This document shows positions 10,256-23,771 of a stretch of DNA of 64,000 bases, in pieces (within the stretch, counting starts at the first letter, position 1; every line of letters starts with the position of its first letter). Below the pieces are notes generated by a model that worked only from the letters and a program-made list of their open reading frames with translations, had not been told where the DNA came from and did no database searches. The DNA comes from Pholiota molesta (lineage: Eukaryota > Basidiomycota > Agaricomycetes > Agaricales > Strophariaceae), in contig JACGCK010000009.1 of the NCBI GenBank assembly GCA_014925825.1, positions 124,001 through 188,000 on the forward strand. The letters run 5' to 3'. A program made the position numbers and the translations under genes.

Positions 10256-13200
10256 TTATTTGAAACCCATACGCCTCGCATAATCCTTCTCTTCTTGGAC
10301 AGTTAGCCTGTCCGTTCCAGTCCAATTTGCAGAACTTGAACGTGGACGGAATCGACTGGTCCTTGTTTTGAAGATTTCTTCCATCTTGATGGGACGGACA
10401 GCACCAAATATATCGTCAGGATTAATAGTACTCTGCATCTCCAAGGCTTGGCGAAGCTCAGGCGATTGAGCCCAGTCGGGAGGATCGAATGTGCGAGGAC
10501 GATCTTCGTCATCAGAATCTGAATACTCGCTATTGATATCTGGAAGCTCGATGCTTTCACTAGCAACCAATGGCTCTACTTGTTTGGCGGCATTAATTTG
10601 GGCTTTCGCGCGAGCGGCCATCTGCGATTGTACGAGTTGAGAAGGCTGAGAGACATCGTCATCAAGGAGGGGTTGCTGTGCAATGCCCTTCCCTTTTAGC
10701 GATGACGAGGCCTCAGGTCCGGAAGAAAATGTTTGGGCCAATCCAAGTCCGAAAGAAGAATTCAAGTTCGTTGTACTTGGCTGCTTGAGCGCAGTCTTCA
10801 AATGTGATTTGCCCACAAGAACACTTGGTCCGGGCTTCTTGAGTTCCTGCTTTTTCTCAGTCTCAATTTTCCGCTTCTTGTTACTCTCTTCCTCCTGCAT
10901 GCTCGTGAGCAAAGGTAACAATTTCCTGAAACAGATACAATTTGCTCACTCTTTTACTGGTAGAAGGCTTGAGGGATCTTTTATCAGTAAGATCTTCCCG
11001 TTCTTTCTTTCGGCGTTCAGCTTCTTCTTTCATCTTGCGTTCCTCCTCCAAGGCTTTAGCTTTCTCTTCTTCAGCCTTTCTTTGGAGAGCAAGCTGGCGA
11101 CGATTGTCCATCTCCTTCAGCCGCGCAGCCTTTTTGTCCGCTTCTTCTTGTTGCTAGAGAACACAGGAATCAGTTGAAAACTCGGAGATAGATAAAATGA
11201 AAAATCAACCTTCTTCGCTGCTGTCGCGGCCATCTGCAACACCTTCTTGACCTCAGGTTGCTTCTTCTTGCTGGTTCCCAATGCACCAAATAGTTTAGAC
11301 GCTTGGCCCAAGAATCCAGTCTGAGATTGAGAAGACTCTGAAGATGCCATAGACATCTGACTTTGGCTCCTGGGTATTTTGGGCTGATCACATAAGATTA
11401 GGCTAGAACAGAAATAGGGCAGCAATTTTTGAACACGAACCTCTACAATGGCGACAGTCGATTTTGACGATCCCAAGATCATATCCTCTAGCTCAGTATC
11501 GCGATGTTCGAACGGCTCATCATCACTCCGTCTCTCGTCCATTTCCATATCAAATGCACCGGGAATTTGTTGACAGGCTTCGCTGTTGTTCGCATCCTCT
11601 TGAATGGGAGAAACCTTCGGTATAGGACCAGTATCCGCTCTCGTGCTTTGCGAGGGCAATGTGCTCCAAGTCATGCTATCCTCCTTTGATGCGCCAAACG
11701 TCCATTGCACGCCAGCTGCCAGCTTTTCGTCCACGGGCCAGCTATCGTCTTCGTCGCATATCTGTGCGCTTCGCGGTTGTGATTGACTCTCATACCCAGT
11801 AGTATATTCAGTGTCTTGAGTACTTGGGGCCCATGCGGGAACGTCATCACGATCGAAGACATCAGAATGGACGCTTTCTAAAGTAGAATGCGCGGTGAGG
11901 GACGTTGCTGTTTGTCCTTTGGATGAAGCTGTTAGTACTCGCGGAGAGAAGCCGAGAGCAATTGAAGGTGGCATGGTGTACTTTGGCGGCGAAGGGGGAT
12001 TGAATACCGACTGATGGGTAAATACCGAGGACAGTGTATTAGTTGGCGGAACGAACACCGGAGGAGGCTTGTTGAAGACAGGAGAAGGTGGTAAGGGCCG
12101 ACTCTTTGGTTGAGGAGGTGAATGGGGAGGCGTTGTCGACGTCCTCTCGCGCGCCATAGAGACTTCTTTGTTTTTCTTCGTCGATGTAGGCACAAAGCTA
12201 GGAGTAAATTGGAATGGCTTTTCGGAAACTTTATGCTTTGCTTTCACCCTACCTTCAGCAGGGAAAAGTTCAGATATACTCAAACGGCCTTCGTTTTCGC
12301 GGACCGCAGACATTTTCACATCAGTATCTTGAGCTGCAGTTGGGAGATCCACCTTCGCAGGAACTAATCCCATTGCCATAGTCATTTCATCTTCCTTGCG
12401 ATCTCTTTCGGCGACTCTTGCTTCAGCTGCTGCTCTTGCTTCAGCAAGAGCTGTTGCTGCGCCTCCCCCAATACTCTTGCTCATTGTCTTCGTGACGCGA
12501 ACACCTAAGCCTTCGACCGTTTTCTTGAGACGGTCAAGGACACCTTCCGGTTGCATGTCTTCATCGCGTTGAGATGGTCCCTGGACTGGCGCCGGGCTGT
12601 CAGCTGGCAATTGTTGTCCTGTTCGCTTTTCGGGATGAATATCTTTGGATTTGTTAGAAACAGATTCTCCTTCAACGAGCTTGGGCGCTTTTGCTTGGCG
12701 TTCGTCGCCTTCCGATATGATAGGAGGCATCGAGAGCATGTCTTCACTCTTTCTTTTGGTGCCTTGAGGAAGAGAAGACCCAGAGCTTGAATTAGAATTC
12801 AAAGTGGGAAGGTTGGGTTTCTTGGCTGGCGCTTCAAGGGCCTTGACTTCCCTCGCTTTCGCTAGCCATGATGTACGCTTGCCACCAACTGGGGCACCTG
12901 GTGTTGCTGCGCCAAGCATGACCGCATTCAGAGAAGGATCACGAGGCGGTCGCATCGACTTGCGTATGGGCATGGGTCCTGGCAGGGCAGGAAACGAGGG
13001 GGCGACGGGTCTCTCGCTTGATTTGCGATCAGAGAAGATGGTATCATCCTGTACATCGTTCATTAAGGAGTCTGGAATATCAGTCGAGGGCTTGATTGGC
13101 AGTGGCTTCGGTGATTGGTTCATCAACTCAGAAATCGTCGTCTCATTTGTATCTAGAGCCGTGCGAGGAGGTTCTGAGCTCTCCTTGTGTTGTGCGGGTG

Positions 13201-14075
13201 AATCCAGAGAGATGGAATGAAAGGTTTCCGTAGACGATGCAGATGACACATTAGATATAGGTTGCGAGGTACTTGGGACATGTTCCAAAACAGACAGTGT
13301 AGATGACGGCGCCAATTCTTTAGAGCCTTCACGGTTTTGAATAGATGGGTTTTCAATGTTTTCAATGGGACCCGAAGTAGACCCTCGACTACGTTCAGAA
13401 AGCTCCTCTTCATCTTCCGCGATGACAGATAAATCGTTGTGTTCGATGTTCGCATGCGGAATCTGGTCGAGGGTTGGCTGTATGACGACCGGCGAAACCA
13501 AGACCAGCGGTGAATCAGAACTCGCGCTGGGAGTATTTTTTGAAGGTTGTATCGGAGTAAAGGGAAGTCTTTGGCTCCCTTCAATCAGCGAGTTCTCCAA
13601 GCCGTTCTGGCCTTCCTGGTTCTTCAGACCCTCCAATGTGCCTTTCTGAGTTTGGACTTTCTCCAGCGCAGCTTGGAAGCTGTTAATGGGAGATATGTTT
13701 TCGTTGACAGAGTGATCCTAGAGAAAACAACTGAGCGATAATGGGGCCAAGTGCATTAAACGTTCACACCTCCGATATAACGCTGTTAACCAGCTTTGAC
13801 GACATCAACTTTGGTTTCCTAGCAATAGCTTTCTTGCGTCCGGGTGTCTTGACCAGCTCAATAAGTGGACTAAAAAATATCTTAGGAAAATATATCCAAA
13901 TATTATCGAGAGTTGCTTACTCGGCCTTGGCGCCAGAAACAATGTTGTCGAGATAATCCTCAAGGAACATGAAGCCGTGGGTTTGTACTTGATCCTTGAA
14001 TACTTGACGGCCTGGATCGCTAGCCATTGTCAGACGAATTGAGTTCGCCCAACTCAAAAGACCTGGGTGGTCCAT
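10256..14075 (-). CDS. INCENP: Inner centromere protein INCENP (Sli15/Pic1), chromosomal passenger complex scaffold
   Basis: INCENP is the scaffold that links Aurora B kinase to Survivin/Borealin at centromeres and the spindle midzone. Six exons (14075-13921, 13869-13770, 13717-11441, 11383-11210, 11153-10950, 10894-10256) total 3549 bases, an intact 1182-residue protein. The N-terminus (LLSWANSIRLTMASDPGRQ, FLEDYLDNI) is the Survivin/Borealin-binding helix. A long disordered Ser/Pro-rich middle follows, then a Glu/Lys/Arg-rich single-helix coiled coil (about 11153-10950). The C-terminal IN-box (Aurora-binding) includes ELPDINSEYSDSDDED, FDPPDWAQSPELRQAL, NPDDIFG and TSRFRPRSSSANWTGTDRL. The serine run just before the tryptophan matches the Aurora phosphorylation (TSS-like) motif. 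It is divergent from the GRAM gene, with 225 bases between starts. Confidence 0.93.
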
Positions 14076-14300
14076 AGCTGGCGAATAACTGAGGGAGGAC
14101 TGATGATGTTTGATTTGTTGAATGCTTGCTGCCGCGTTGGTCTCAACCAGACGCGTAGATCATGTGAGTGTTCTATGTTACATAAGCTATTGGCCTGTGT
14201 CATATCGTGACTGGCACTACGCAGTCCCAAGAGTGCGCATCGCCATTAATTGAAGACCTCATGGGGGTTTGTTGCTTCCCAACTTTCAACGCAACTCTTC
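14076..14300. promoter_or_regulatory. Bidirectional promoter interval, INCENP / GRAM protein
   Basis: 225 bases lie between the two divergent start codons. No particular motif is claimed. Confidence 0.45.
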
Positions 14301-16622
14301 ATGTCTCAATTCCAGGCTGAGTGGTTCGATCCGAACCCTTTCGATGATACTGTCAATGGTCGTCGTGCAACTTCACTAGACGATACGGGTTTTGATTCAG
14401 CTGGTCAAGCTCAATCGCTGGATGAGAACGAGCTCTCTGAAGAACAACTTCGCGAACTTTACGATACTGAAGAAATACAGAGATTCCTCCATTTATTTTC
14501 TGCTGTTCGTCCTGTTCTCAACCGTCATAATCTCGTAGCTGAAGTGAACTATATCTATAGTATGTTACTGAAGTGCACGCACCAGATAGTCCTCCCGTAC
14601 AACAACCTTCAGTACAGGGCAGTTTCTTTGACAAGGAGGAAGGGAGTGACTGGACACCACTCCATATTTCGGAGGAATCCCTTCCGCCTGACTCCAGGAC
14701 ACCGTCTCTTCCTGAATCTCGAACTTATGAAAGTATCTCTGAAGAGATTGCATGGGTATGTTTGCTAAAATATCATCTAAGAAACAGATTATGTCAACCA
14801 TCCTTCTGACAGCGGTACATCGTTCCCAACCTTCCTCCCCCAAGACCATCGCCCCCATTTACCTTGAGCCGACTCCGGCTGGGAACAGAACGATTATATT
14901 TAGCAACAATACCTATCTATGGACCATTTTTGCGCCATCTTCTCGGTTTAGCTAGTTGGGAGGATTCTACAATGAGCACGGTGTACTGCGTGGTAAGTCG
15001 CACATACTAATTGCGAGCACCAGAAACCCTTGATATTGAAATAAATCAGATTTTTTGGACGTTGTGGTGGCATAATTTGCTCGCACCAGCCTTGGTATTG
15101 CGGATTTTGGTCAGCCTCTTAAAACGAAGAATTTTTCCATACCCAAGTGTGCAAGATCTGCGTCGTCACCGTGAAGAAGTCCTACGTGCGGATGAATTTG
15201 GAGAACAAGTTTCTGCCAGGTTGTCAATGAAGGCATCGAGTGTGAAAGAGGTCTGGCGGCTTTTCAAGTTATTCGATCAGACAACGAAGAACAAGGCAAA
15301 ATCTTCTACAAAGGAATCATTGGCTAATAATGGTAAACAGAAGCCATCGGACGAGCATACCAGCAGCTTAAACAACGAAACGGATACAACAACTCTGGAA
15401 ACCGTAGACGACGCAGAAGCGGTCCAAGACACCAAAAGGATGGGCCTCCACATATTAGAAGAGCTTGCTGATCTGCATGAACGCATTCGAAAGTTTGTTT
15501 GTTCCTATTTCTTAATCATTCTTGCAGTTCGATGAAAATACCCCGAATGTCCAGTATATTTATTTGGCGGAGGCCTTCGTCATCAAGATTATATGGGGTC
15601 GTAAGTTTTAGCCGTGTTGCTCTTTTTTTCTTTCCTCACAAAGTTCTAACTCAGGTGTTAACGTTGATATTTTTCCTATCATTCCTCCCCACAAAATATA
15701 TCGTTAAATCGGTCGTTTTTGTCATTGGGTTTATCTTCTGGCACGTAGTCCCTGTCACTCTGGCGTTGCCCTCTTCAGAAAAGAAAAGGTCCGACTCCAT
15801 AGTTTCACCAGGACCAGGGTTTTATCTGATTATATATGTTATCACAAGATTGCCTCCGCTTTTTGACAACATTCCTACCGACGCGGAATATGCCATGGAG
15901 CTGATATCGCAGAGAGTGGCCGCTGGACTTGATACTAGACCCACCCAGTCACGGAAAAAACATCTAAACTCTGATAGTGTTGAATCACTCGATAGTGTCT
16001 CGAAAGATACAAAAGGCAGCCTCTCCCAAAGCAGCAAAGACAATGCGATTGATTGGAAAAAATGGGGAGATCGCGTTGCGATTGGCAAGTCTGCAATTGG
16101 CGATATTAAACGTCTGAATCCAGGAAAAACAGTGAGTCCCCTTAGAATACTGCTTGCTTCTCTGCTTTTGACACGATTGTTCAAGTGGGTGGTCCATGAA
16201 GTTTGGCCTCCTCGGCATCCCATCATTCCTGGGGCAATAGGTATCGCACAACCGCAGTTGGATACTGAAATGCACAGTCAGTTACAAGATCTGCTTTCTT
16301 ATTACAGTCCTGATATGGATGGTCGCTTGCTCCTTCAGCCTATCCCTGTCAGCACGGTTCGGCTCCGGGGTTATTGACATTGACGCATAATACATTGCTT
16401 TTCACTCCTTTGATGTCACAAACCGCGAAGCTGATCATTCCTCTGGCCGCTGTCAAAGGAGTGAAGAAAGCAGGGCTTCTGAAAGGCCTGAACATTCGCT
16501 GGCAAGAGTCCGTAGATGGCGTGAAAGAGCAAAAAGAGGATAAATTTGCATGGGTGGGAAGTCGGGACGAACTGTTCGCTCGTCTTGTTGGCAGCGACGG
16601 CAGAAGGTGGATGACTGTCTGA
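14301..16622 (+). CDS. GRAMD4-like GRAM-domain membrane protein
   Basis: Seven exons (14301-14755, 14813-14992, 15050-15492, 15555-15600, 15655-15788, 15849-16131, 16186-16622). It has an acidic N-terminus, a hydrophobic segment around FWTLWWHNLLAPALVLRIL, an ERI-x-FIWRRP motif, a second strong membrane segment (LTLIFFLSFLPTKYIVKSVV then a hydrophobic run), a charged linker, and a C-terminal GRAM domain (PGAIGIAQPQL, YYSPDMDGRLLLQPIPV, LLTLTHNTLLFTPL, GVKKAGLLKGLNIRW). GRAM domains bind lipids. The layout resembles animal GRAMD4, so a lipid-contact or organelle-membrane role is inferred. The frame breaks once in exon 1 (near 14572) and once in the last exon (near 16358). One base at each gives 1980 bases, 659 residues. 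The 60-base intron at 15789-15848 is also in frame and stop-free. Confidence 0.8.
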
Positions 16623-16783
16623 ATTTATGCGGTAGGCGCTTCCGACCTATTTTTGGGGTATTTCTGTAGTGGCAGATGTCACTTTGTAATTAATGCGCAA
16701 TTAATGATCCAATGACTGATATCTCTCGTCCTCCCGCCCCTCTTAAGCCTTCCACCCGTCAAGGACCCGTGCATATATTCTCC

Positions 16784-19700
16784 ATGTTTTTCACTCCCGA
16801 ATTGCTTGCGAAGCGCGACAGTGGATTTGGTCTCCTGTGGTATGTCTGCAACTCACAATCACGGGAAGTTATTGTCTGATATCGAACAGGCTGGCGGCCA
16901 CCCTGGGTTCCAGATCTGCTTTCAAGAAATTGCCAAAGCGATCCATCCTCACTGCAGATATCACCCAGCTATGCGATCTGATTTCAGAGCCAGCTGAGCC
17001 CCTTGCTCTGCGATTATCAAGCAACTTGATGTTTGGAGTTGTACGGTGAGGCTGCCGTCATGAGCTAAATTGTTAACGATACTAATTAGGAACTCAACTA
17101 TGTCGTTCATAGCGTGTACAAAGGCAAGTTCTGACCATTCGACTCCTTTAGGTGCTAAACTTCCATTCAGTGAAACAGGACATATTTTTGAACGATGTTA
17201 CCAACTGTGTTACATCGCTGAAAAAGGTGGTTCAAGATATGCACACCGGGAGGAACGACAATCAACTACAGATGCCAAACCCAGTCTCTCGGTTGGTTCC
17301 AAACTATTGAGTTGCATCGAGGTAATTCTAATTGAATTATAGTCCTTCAACTCTTACTTTGGTGACCAATCCAACGGCGGCATATGTGCTCGATTTTGAT
17401 GCTTTCGTCGGTGTATGGATTATCCTTGATTGAATTCATATCATATACACTCATTTACGTCCATATTCAAGGATTGGGATAAATATCTGAACATTGAAGG
17501 TACGTTCCCTCTTCTTTATCTCTGTTTATTGCTGGTTCTGAAAATGCCATCTAGTTGACACATCTCGGGGAAGCGATCCTATAGTTGGGGACGCTGACGA
17601 TGACACTTTCGACCCCGCTAATAAAAAGAAAAAGAAAAAGCCAGCGCCGACCACAGCATCTCAAATGGAGGCCGTTCGCAAAGAGGCCCATACTCTTGAA
17701 GAACATCACGAACATTTATTTTCTGCATCCTTTGAATTATCTCTCAATAATGCAGAGCATGCAGATGTATCTTCGTCCCTAGTTGGAGCAGACTTCGACA
17801 ACTTTTTTGTTTTTTCTGATGGCCTCGATCTAGGGGACGGTCCCGGAGATGGCCTCGGTCTGGGTGATGATTTGGCAAGGGAACTTGGATGGGCAGCATC
17901 CCCAGTGAAAACCGTTCACAGTGTCAGGTATTGCATGAACCTCTCCCATCTCATGAAATTTCCCTAATTTTAATACTCCAGAAAGGCCAAGTCTGCTCGG
18001 GAGCCATCTGAGTTGGACTTCTACCCAGGCGATCATATGAATTTAGACATCGATTTCCATTTCAACGCGAGTGGTATGGCAATGGCTACTTATACCGAAG
18101 AAGCATTTGAGGATGCACAGGATATCCGAACGCCTACTTCCCAGAGGGTTAGTGTCGGTTTGAAATGTCTTCTGAATGCAAATGGTCATTCATTTATTCA
18201 ACCTTCCCCCATAGGCATGTCATGAAGGTAATCGCAGATCGTCAATATCTACTCCTATTTGTTCACTGTACTACCAGGGAATATAGAAACAGGTCTTTCC
18301 CAAGGAATAAGTCCCTCGACATCTTTTTCGCGCTTGTTATTGTCACAAGAAATACGGCCATTCGAAGACGTCACAAGGGAAGAATTAAGTCGTCAAAATC
18401 AAGGAGAAAAGAAAAATCTCAAAAGAACTCGACTCCTGTTAGACGCACGAACTGAATTGACAGATGATGAGCTAAGAGTTTGTTTTTTCCAGTCCCCGTT
18501 TTCTTCTTATGATTGACGTCAAATAAGATGGCCAGGGCCAAATATCTTGAGTCGCAAAATTTGATTAGACGAGAGATGCTCATGAAAAGATCAGAGAAAG
18601 AAAATAGCAAAATTATCGACGAACTCATCTGGGGTGTTCCGAAAGGGAGTCAGCGCAACACTTTGCAACTCCGGGTGGATTAATCGCTGATGGGTCTTTT
18701 CCTCTGTTAGTCCAAGCACAAGGCCTCATTCGTTTTTGGCAACAGAACTTCAAAATTCAAATCGAAACCAGATCTGGGATCATTCGCCTTCATCATGAAG
18801 ATCAAGGTTTGTGATTACTACTCTCCAGAAATGTGGTGAACCACTTTCATCGGAGAATGAGGTACTTAGATAAACGTGGCGTCAAACGTCGAAGGCTCAG
18901 TCCCGGCACCCAGAATATACACAGAGATGACGACTATCCAGGTAATCAAGGAGAGCCTGGTGAATGGGGAATGGATTGGCTTGCCGGTCAGTTATTTATA
19001 TGTTTAACTATGTATGCACTGATTTCACGGTGAGCTTTCCAGACAACCATGCGGACATGGGTATGCTTGTAGACGATAACGGCGGCCACCGCCAGTCATC
19101 AGAAGTGATTTGCAGCCAAGTAGTTATTTATCAATGGACTGACACATATTGGTGATCAGGAGCCAGGACAAGCACGTCGTATTTCTCGATCAGCTTCAGT
19201 TCTTGGCTCGAATAACTTTGCCTTCGATCTGGGCCCACGGAACGCAGGGAACGGCTCCCAACGGAGCTCTTTCTTTCCCTGGGACCACGCAGGACCAAGC
19301 TCTTCAACGGGTAATGAAGGATTTCCCCCTGTCGACGAAGACCAGATTTTGGCGCCAGTGGATATCAGGTTACGAAGTAATTCGCTAAGCCGCCGAGAAA
19401 GTCCATTGGCTTCAAGTCAACGAGGCAGCGTGCAGCCACCCGCCGCAGGTTCGGCATTTTCGCCCGCGACCATAGGCAGGAACTCGCAAGTCTTTGGCGA
19501 GGACTTTGTATTTGATGGTACCCAGACGAGATTGTCAATTGTGTGCGAGGTGTTCGCTGACGGTTGACTTCGATTCTAGTCGAAAATGCACCGATTCCTG
19601 AAGAGACTCAAGGAGATACTCAGAAATCTGACTTGAATTTGATTACCCTAGAGAGAAATTCATTCAACTTTTTAGAGTCAGTCGCATATCTTTCTTCTGC

Positions 19701-19998
19701 CATTCTAATCTTTATAGTCGGATATTCGCAGATATGCCAAAATGCAGCATCAGACACTGCCTGGAGGCAGGGATTTGACCTTTGAAACAGTTGTCCCAAG
19801 AATGACCAGTACTCGCCATGTTGCAGCCGCTGCATTTTATCACTGCTTAGGTGCGTCTATATTTTTGTTTCGTGAACACCATAAGTCTCCGATGCCGTCG
19901 CTGAAAAATGTACTGGCCCATTAGTCTTGGCTACAAAAAAATTGCTTCATCTCCAACAAGCAAGCCCTTATGAACCGGTTGTTATTGGAATCGTCTAG
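16784..19998 (+). CDS. REC8: Meiotic cohesin kleisin subunit Rec8
   Basis: Rec8 replaces Rad21/Scc1 in the meiotic cohesin ring and is cut by separase in meiosis. The N-terminal kleisin domain starts MFFTPELLAKRDSGFG and continues LAATLGSRSAFKKLPKRS, SNLMFGVVRVYKVKQDIF and VTSLKKVVQDM, which bind SMC3. The middle is acidic and poorly conserved. The C-terminal winged helix is clear: TSTRHVAAAAFYHCLVLATKK, then HLQQASPYEPVVIGIV and the stop. An in-frame ATG 72 bases upstream (16712) could add 24 residues, but the family starts at MFF. There are many short introns; the one at 17124-17170 uses GC...AG. A frame break near 18642-18647, after ELIWGVPK, is repaired by one base in an A/G run and continues through a well-formed FWQQNFKIQIETRSG segment. 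It lies tandem after the GRAM gene. Confidence 0.92.
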
Positions 19999-20320
19999 AC
20001 AATTGAGAAAAACTGTATATGTATTACCAAGTGTATCGCAAGCTCATGGCTGAGCAGTGTGTCTGAAATTCGAATTTGAATGATAATTTAATGGAAGTGA
20101 AAGATACTGTAAAGACGAAGACATCGGATTTTACTCATGTGCTTGATGGGATACGATTGTATTTCAAGTACTTCTGGCACCACTTCACGAATATTTGGAA
20201 ATACTTATAAGCCTCCTTGTTCTATTCACCATTCTGTTATTCATACCATCAAGACTGCCGCGCATCGCCGCGTTAATCCGTCCTTCCTACACACTAAACC
20301 CTCGATCCTCCCACCGCAAG
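19999..20320. other. Intergenic, REC8 to IDI1
   Basis: 322 bases between genes on the same strand, presumably the IDI1 promoter and 5' leader. The last 60 bases before the IDI1 start are C-rich. Nothing else is recognisable. Confidence 0.5.
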
Positions 20321-21245
<925 letters not shown>

Positions 21246-21570
21246 GAACCAGATTCTGAAGGTTTAATTTCGCGAGCGTTCCAAGAAGCCTGATATACAC
21301 ACAAGTACAGACAGTAGACGCAAGTGGTCATAAATGTTTTGTCTAGAATTTAAGGAGCGTAATACCATATACCATGATCATGGATCTATACTAGACCGGG
21401 GATATCCCCGACATAGCCATATAACCATAACTTACCTTAAAGCACCAGATATCATACGGGTAGGTATCCTTTGAAGACCAGGAGTTCTCTTGGGGAGCGC
21501 ATACCTAGAGTACCCCGACGGCCGAACGCCAGAGAGGCGTCAAGCTGAAAGCCCAGATTATTGAGAATTT
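21246..21570. other. Intergenic, convergent 3' ends
   Basis: 325 bases between the convergent ends of IDI1 and the uncharacterised minus-strand gene. No gene or RNA is visible. Confidence 0.5.
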
Positions 21571-22916
21571 TTAAATTTCCACAAATAAGACAGAGGGTTC
21601 CACTTCGGAAACTATAAGATGTCAGTGATATGACCTCGGGAGGAGATCAACCAGTAGCATAATAACATACCATTGCTGTTGGGTTTCTTCCTTATTTCTA
21701 TGACACGGGCATACTCATCCATTGGTTGATCAGAGAGGATCTTATGCGGCAGCGCGGAGCGCAGACGCGCGCCAATGGAGATATCGATATGATTCGGTGG
21801 TTCGATTAAAGTGAACCGAGTTCCCTCATGGTCGAAGTACGCAATGAAGAAATGAGCTCTCGGGTCCGGCTGAGTCACCTGAAAAATGAGTCGAGGGGCC
21901 TAGAGTAGATGGGAAGATTAGGTGTTGGCTTCAGGATGAAAAAGCAAGGAAGACCGTACGAACTGGAGTTGATATATTCACTGCAGTTTGGAAGGAGTAG
22001 CCCTATAAAGAACGTCAGATCCAAGAACCACAAGTGATGTCTTCACGATACCTTGTCTTGAAATAAACGGAAGAATGCGGTAATTAGCTTATATGCCCTG
22101 TGCAAGTATTGAATTCAATCCAGCAGTATCTGCGATGCAGTATGTGGGCAAGACCCACTGTCTAATGTTAGGCCCGCCCATATCCCAGGGATTGTTTTTA
22201 AACTTGACGATACAAGTGTTATTCAGGACGATGTCGGTCTCGATTCCATCTTTCCAGAGAGGCCAAATGAGATTGCGCAAATCATCCAAAGCCTTTTTCA
22301 TAACGTGTTCAATGCGCAGTTCATTATAACCATGGAAAGACACCATCATATGGTCTTGTAAAACAATCGTTAATTGGAGGATATTCGGTTCTTAAACGGG
22401 CTGGCTTACACGCAACAGGCTCCTGAGGTTCGGTCTCATAGAGATCGTCCCTCATCAAGTTTTGAGGGGTCGTTGGATTCGAATAGGCCCGGGGTCTGGG
22501 CATTTGCATAGCGGGATTAGGGTTGGCGTTCGCTGCGGGGTTGTGGAAAGGGTTCGAAAACTGTCTCCCGAGTGTTGTTTCGGCCGTATTGAACACTTTC
22601 ATTGTCTTCTTCATGGCGGATTTCAATGGAGGAGCGGCGGGAGCTGCAGCAGCTGTTTGGTGCCTGCGATGCTGCTTGGGAAATGGTACTGTAGTGCTCG
22701 GGGTGGTCTTGAGATTGTATGCCGCTGCATCAAAGCTGTAGGGCGCGGGAGCTGGGGGGTTGTTATTGTGAGGTGCGGGAGCTGGCTGCGATATGGGTGG
22801 ACCATAAAAAGGCGGATAGCCGGTGTTGCTCAGTGGCTGTGGATTGGGGCCCATGTAGGGGGTTGGTTGTACATTGGGTGTGGATAGTATGAATAATTTC
22901 CATAGGGTTGCTGCAT
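21571..22916 (-). CDS. Uncharacterised basidiomycete protein with Pro/Ala/Asn-rich N-terminus
   Basis: Six exons (22916-22410, 22354-22159, 22097-22052, 22002-21955, 21899-21671, 21611-21571) give 1068 bases (355 residues) once one C is added to a run at 22858-22862. Without it, translation from the first ATG stops early, and only an internal ATG (22854) reads through. The first 150 residues are low-complexity (PQPLSNTGYPPFYGPP, AAAAPAAPPLKSAMKKTMK). The last 200 residues form a compact globular region (HGYNELRIEHVMKKALDDL, WDMGGPNIRQ, FFRLFQDKGYSFQTAVN, then a strand-rich end) of a type common in mushroom genomes. No catalytic motif is seen and I do not assign a function. Confidence 0.7.
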
Positions 22917-23057
22917 TGTGGCGTGGGGAGAGAAAGAGAGGGTGTACAGTATAGACGCAGGTGGCATTCGCGTAGATAGGAATCCGAGAGCAGCGCCCAC
23001 GTGACCAGTATTTACCCTCCCATCACCCGCTAGCCTTCAACCCTTCTCTCCTCTCCA
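22917..23057. promoter_or_regulatory. Bidirectional promoter interval, uncharacterised gene / MPC1
   Basis: Only 141 bases separate the two divergent start codons. The interval contains a CCACGTGA-like E-box (GCCCACGTGACC) near 22998. Confidence 0.45.
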
Positions 23058-23686
23058 ATGGCCTCCACTTTCTTCACCTGGCTTAGGTCCCCGAAAGCGC
23101 GCGAATATTTCTTCAGTACGCGATGCCTTCTGCTGCATTCACAGGTCACTGACTCTCCTGGCTAGGCACCCATTTTTGGGGACCAGTACGTTGTTCTATG
23201 TCCTGAACTCGTCCAACCGCTACAGCAATCTGTCCTAGGTCGCAAACTGGGGTCTGCCTCTAGCTGCGCTGGCGGATCTGAAGAAGGATGAAGAGATGAT
23301 CTCAGGGACAATGACCACTGCTCTCGCTTGCTATTCGTAAGCATCCTTCTCCGTCCTCGTGTGCTGTTCATTTCCTCACTGTTTCGTCTCCGTCTAGATT
23401 CGTTTTCATGCGCTTTGGTTCGTGTTCGAAGCTTTATTCACATCCCATTTGTTTACTTACAAGCATCATTCCCACAGCTTGGAGGGTTCAACCACGAAAC
23501 TACTTGCTTTTCGCCTGTCATTTCACAAACGCTACCGCCCAGTCCATTCAAGAGACACGTTTCATAAACTACTGGTATCGGGGAGGGCGTGAAAAGAAAT
23601 TGACTGAACATGCTCATGAAGGACAAACCGAAGGAAAGGTTACACAGGCTATTCTTGCTCACGAGGAGTCCAAAAAGGCCAGCTGA
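23058..23686 (+). CDS. MPC1: Mitochondrial pyruvate carrier subunit 1
   Basis: Mpc1 pairs with Mpc2/3 in the inner mitochondrial membrane to import pyruvate. Five exons (23058-23115, 23166-23185, 23239-23336, 23398-23417, 23478-23686), two of only 20 bases, total 405 bases, an intact 134-residue protein. Family signatures are [53 protein letters not shown] and NATAQSIQ. The C-terminus is charged. The very small exons make this gene easy to mis-annotate. Confidence 0.95.
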
Positions 23687-23771
23687 GAGAGGTCGTTATT
23701 TACCTGGTCGAAATATATCCTGCTTATTGGCCTAATATACAAAGGTGCATAGAGATATACAAAGCCCTCTT

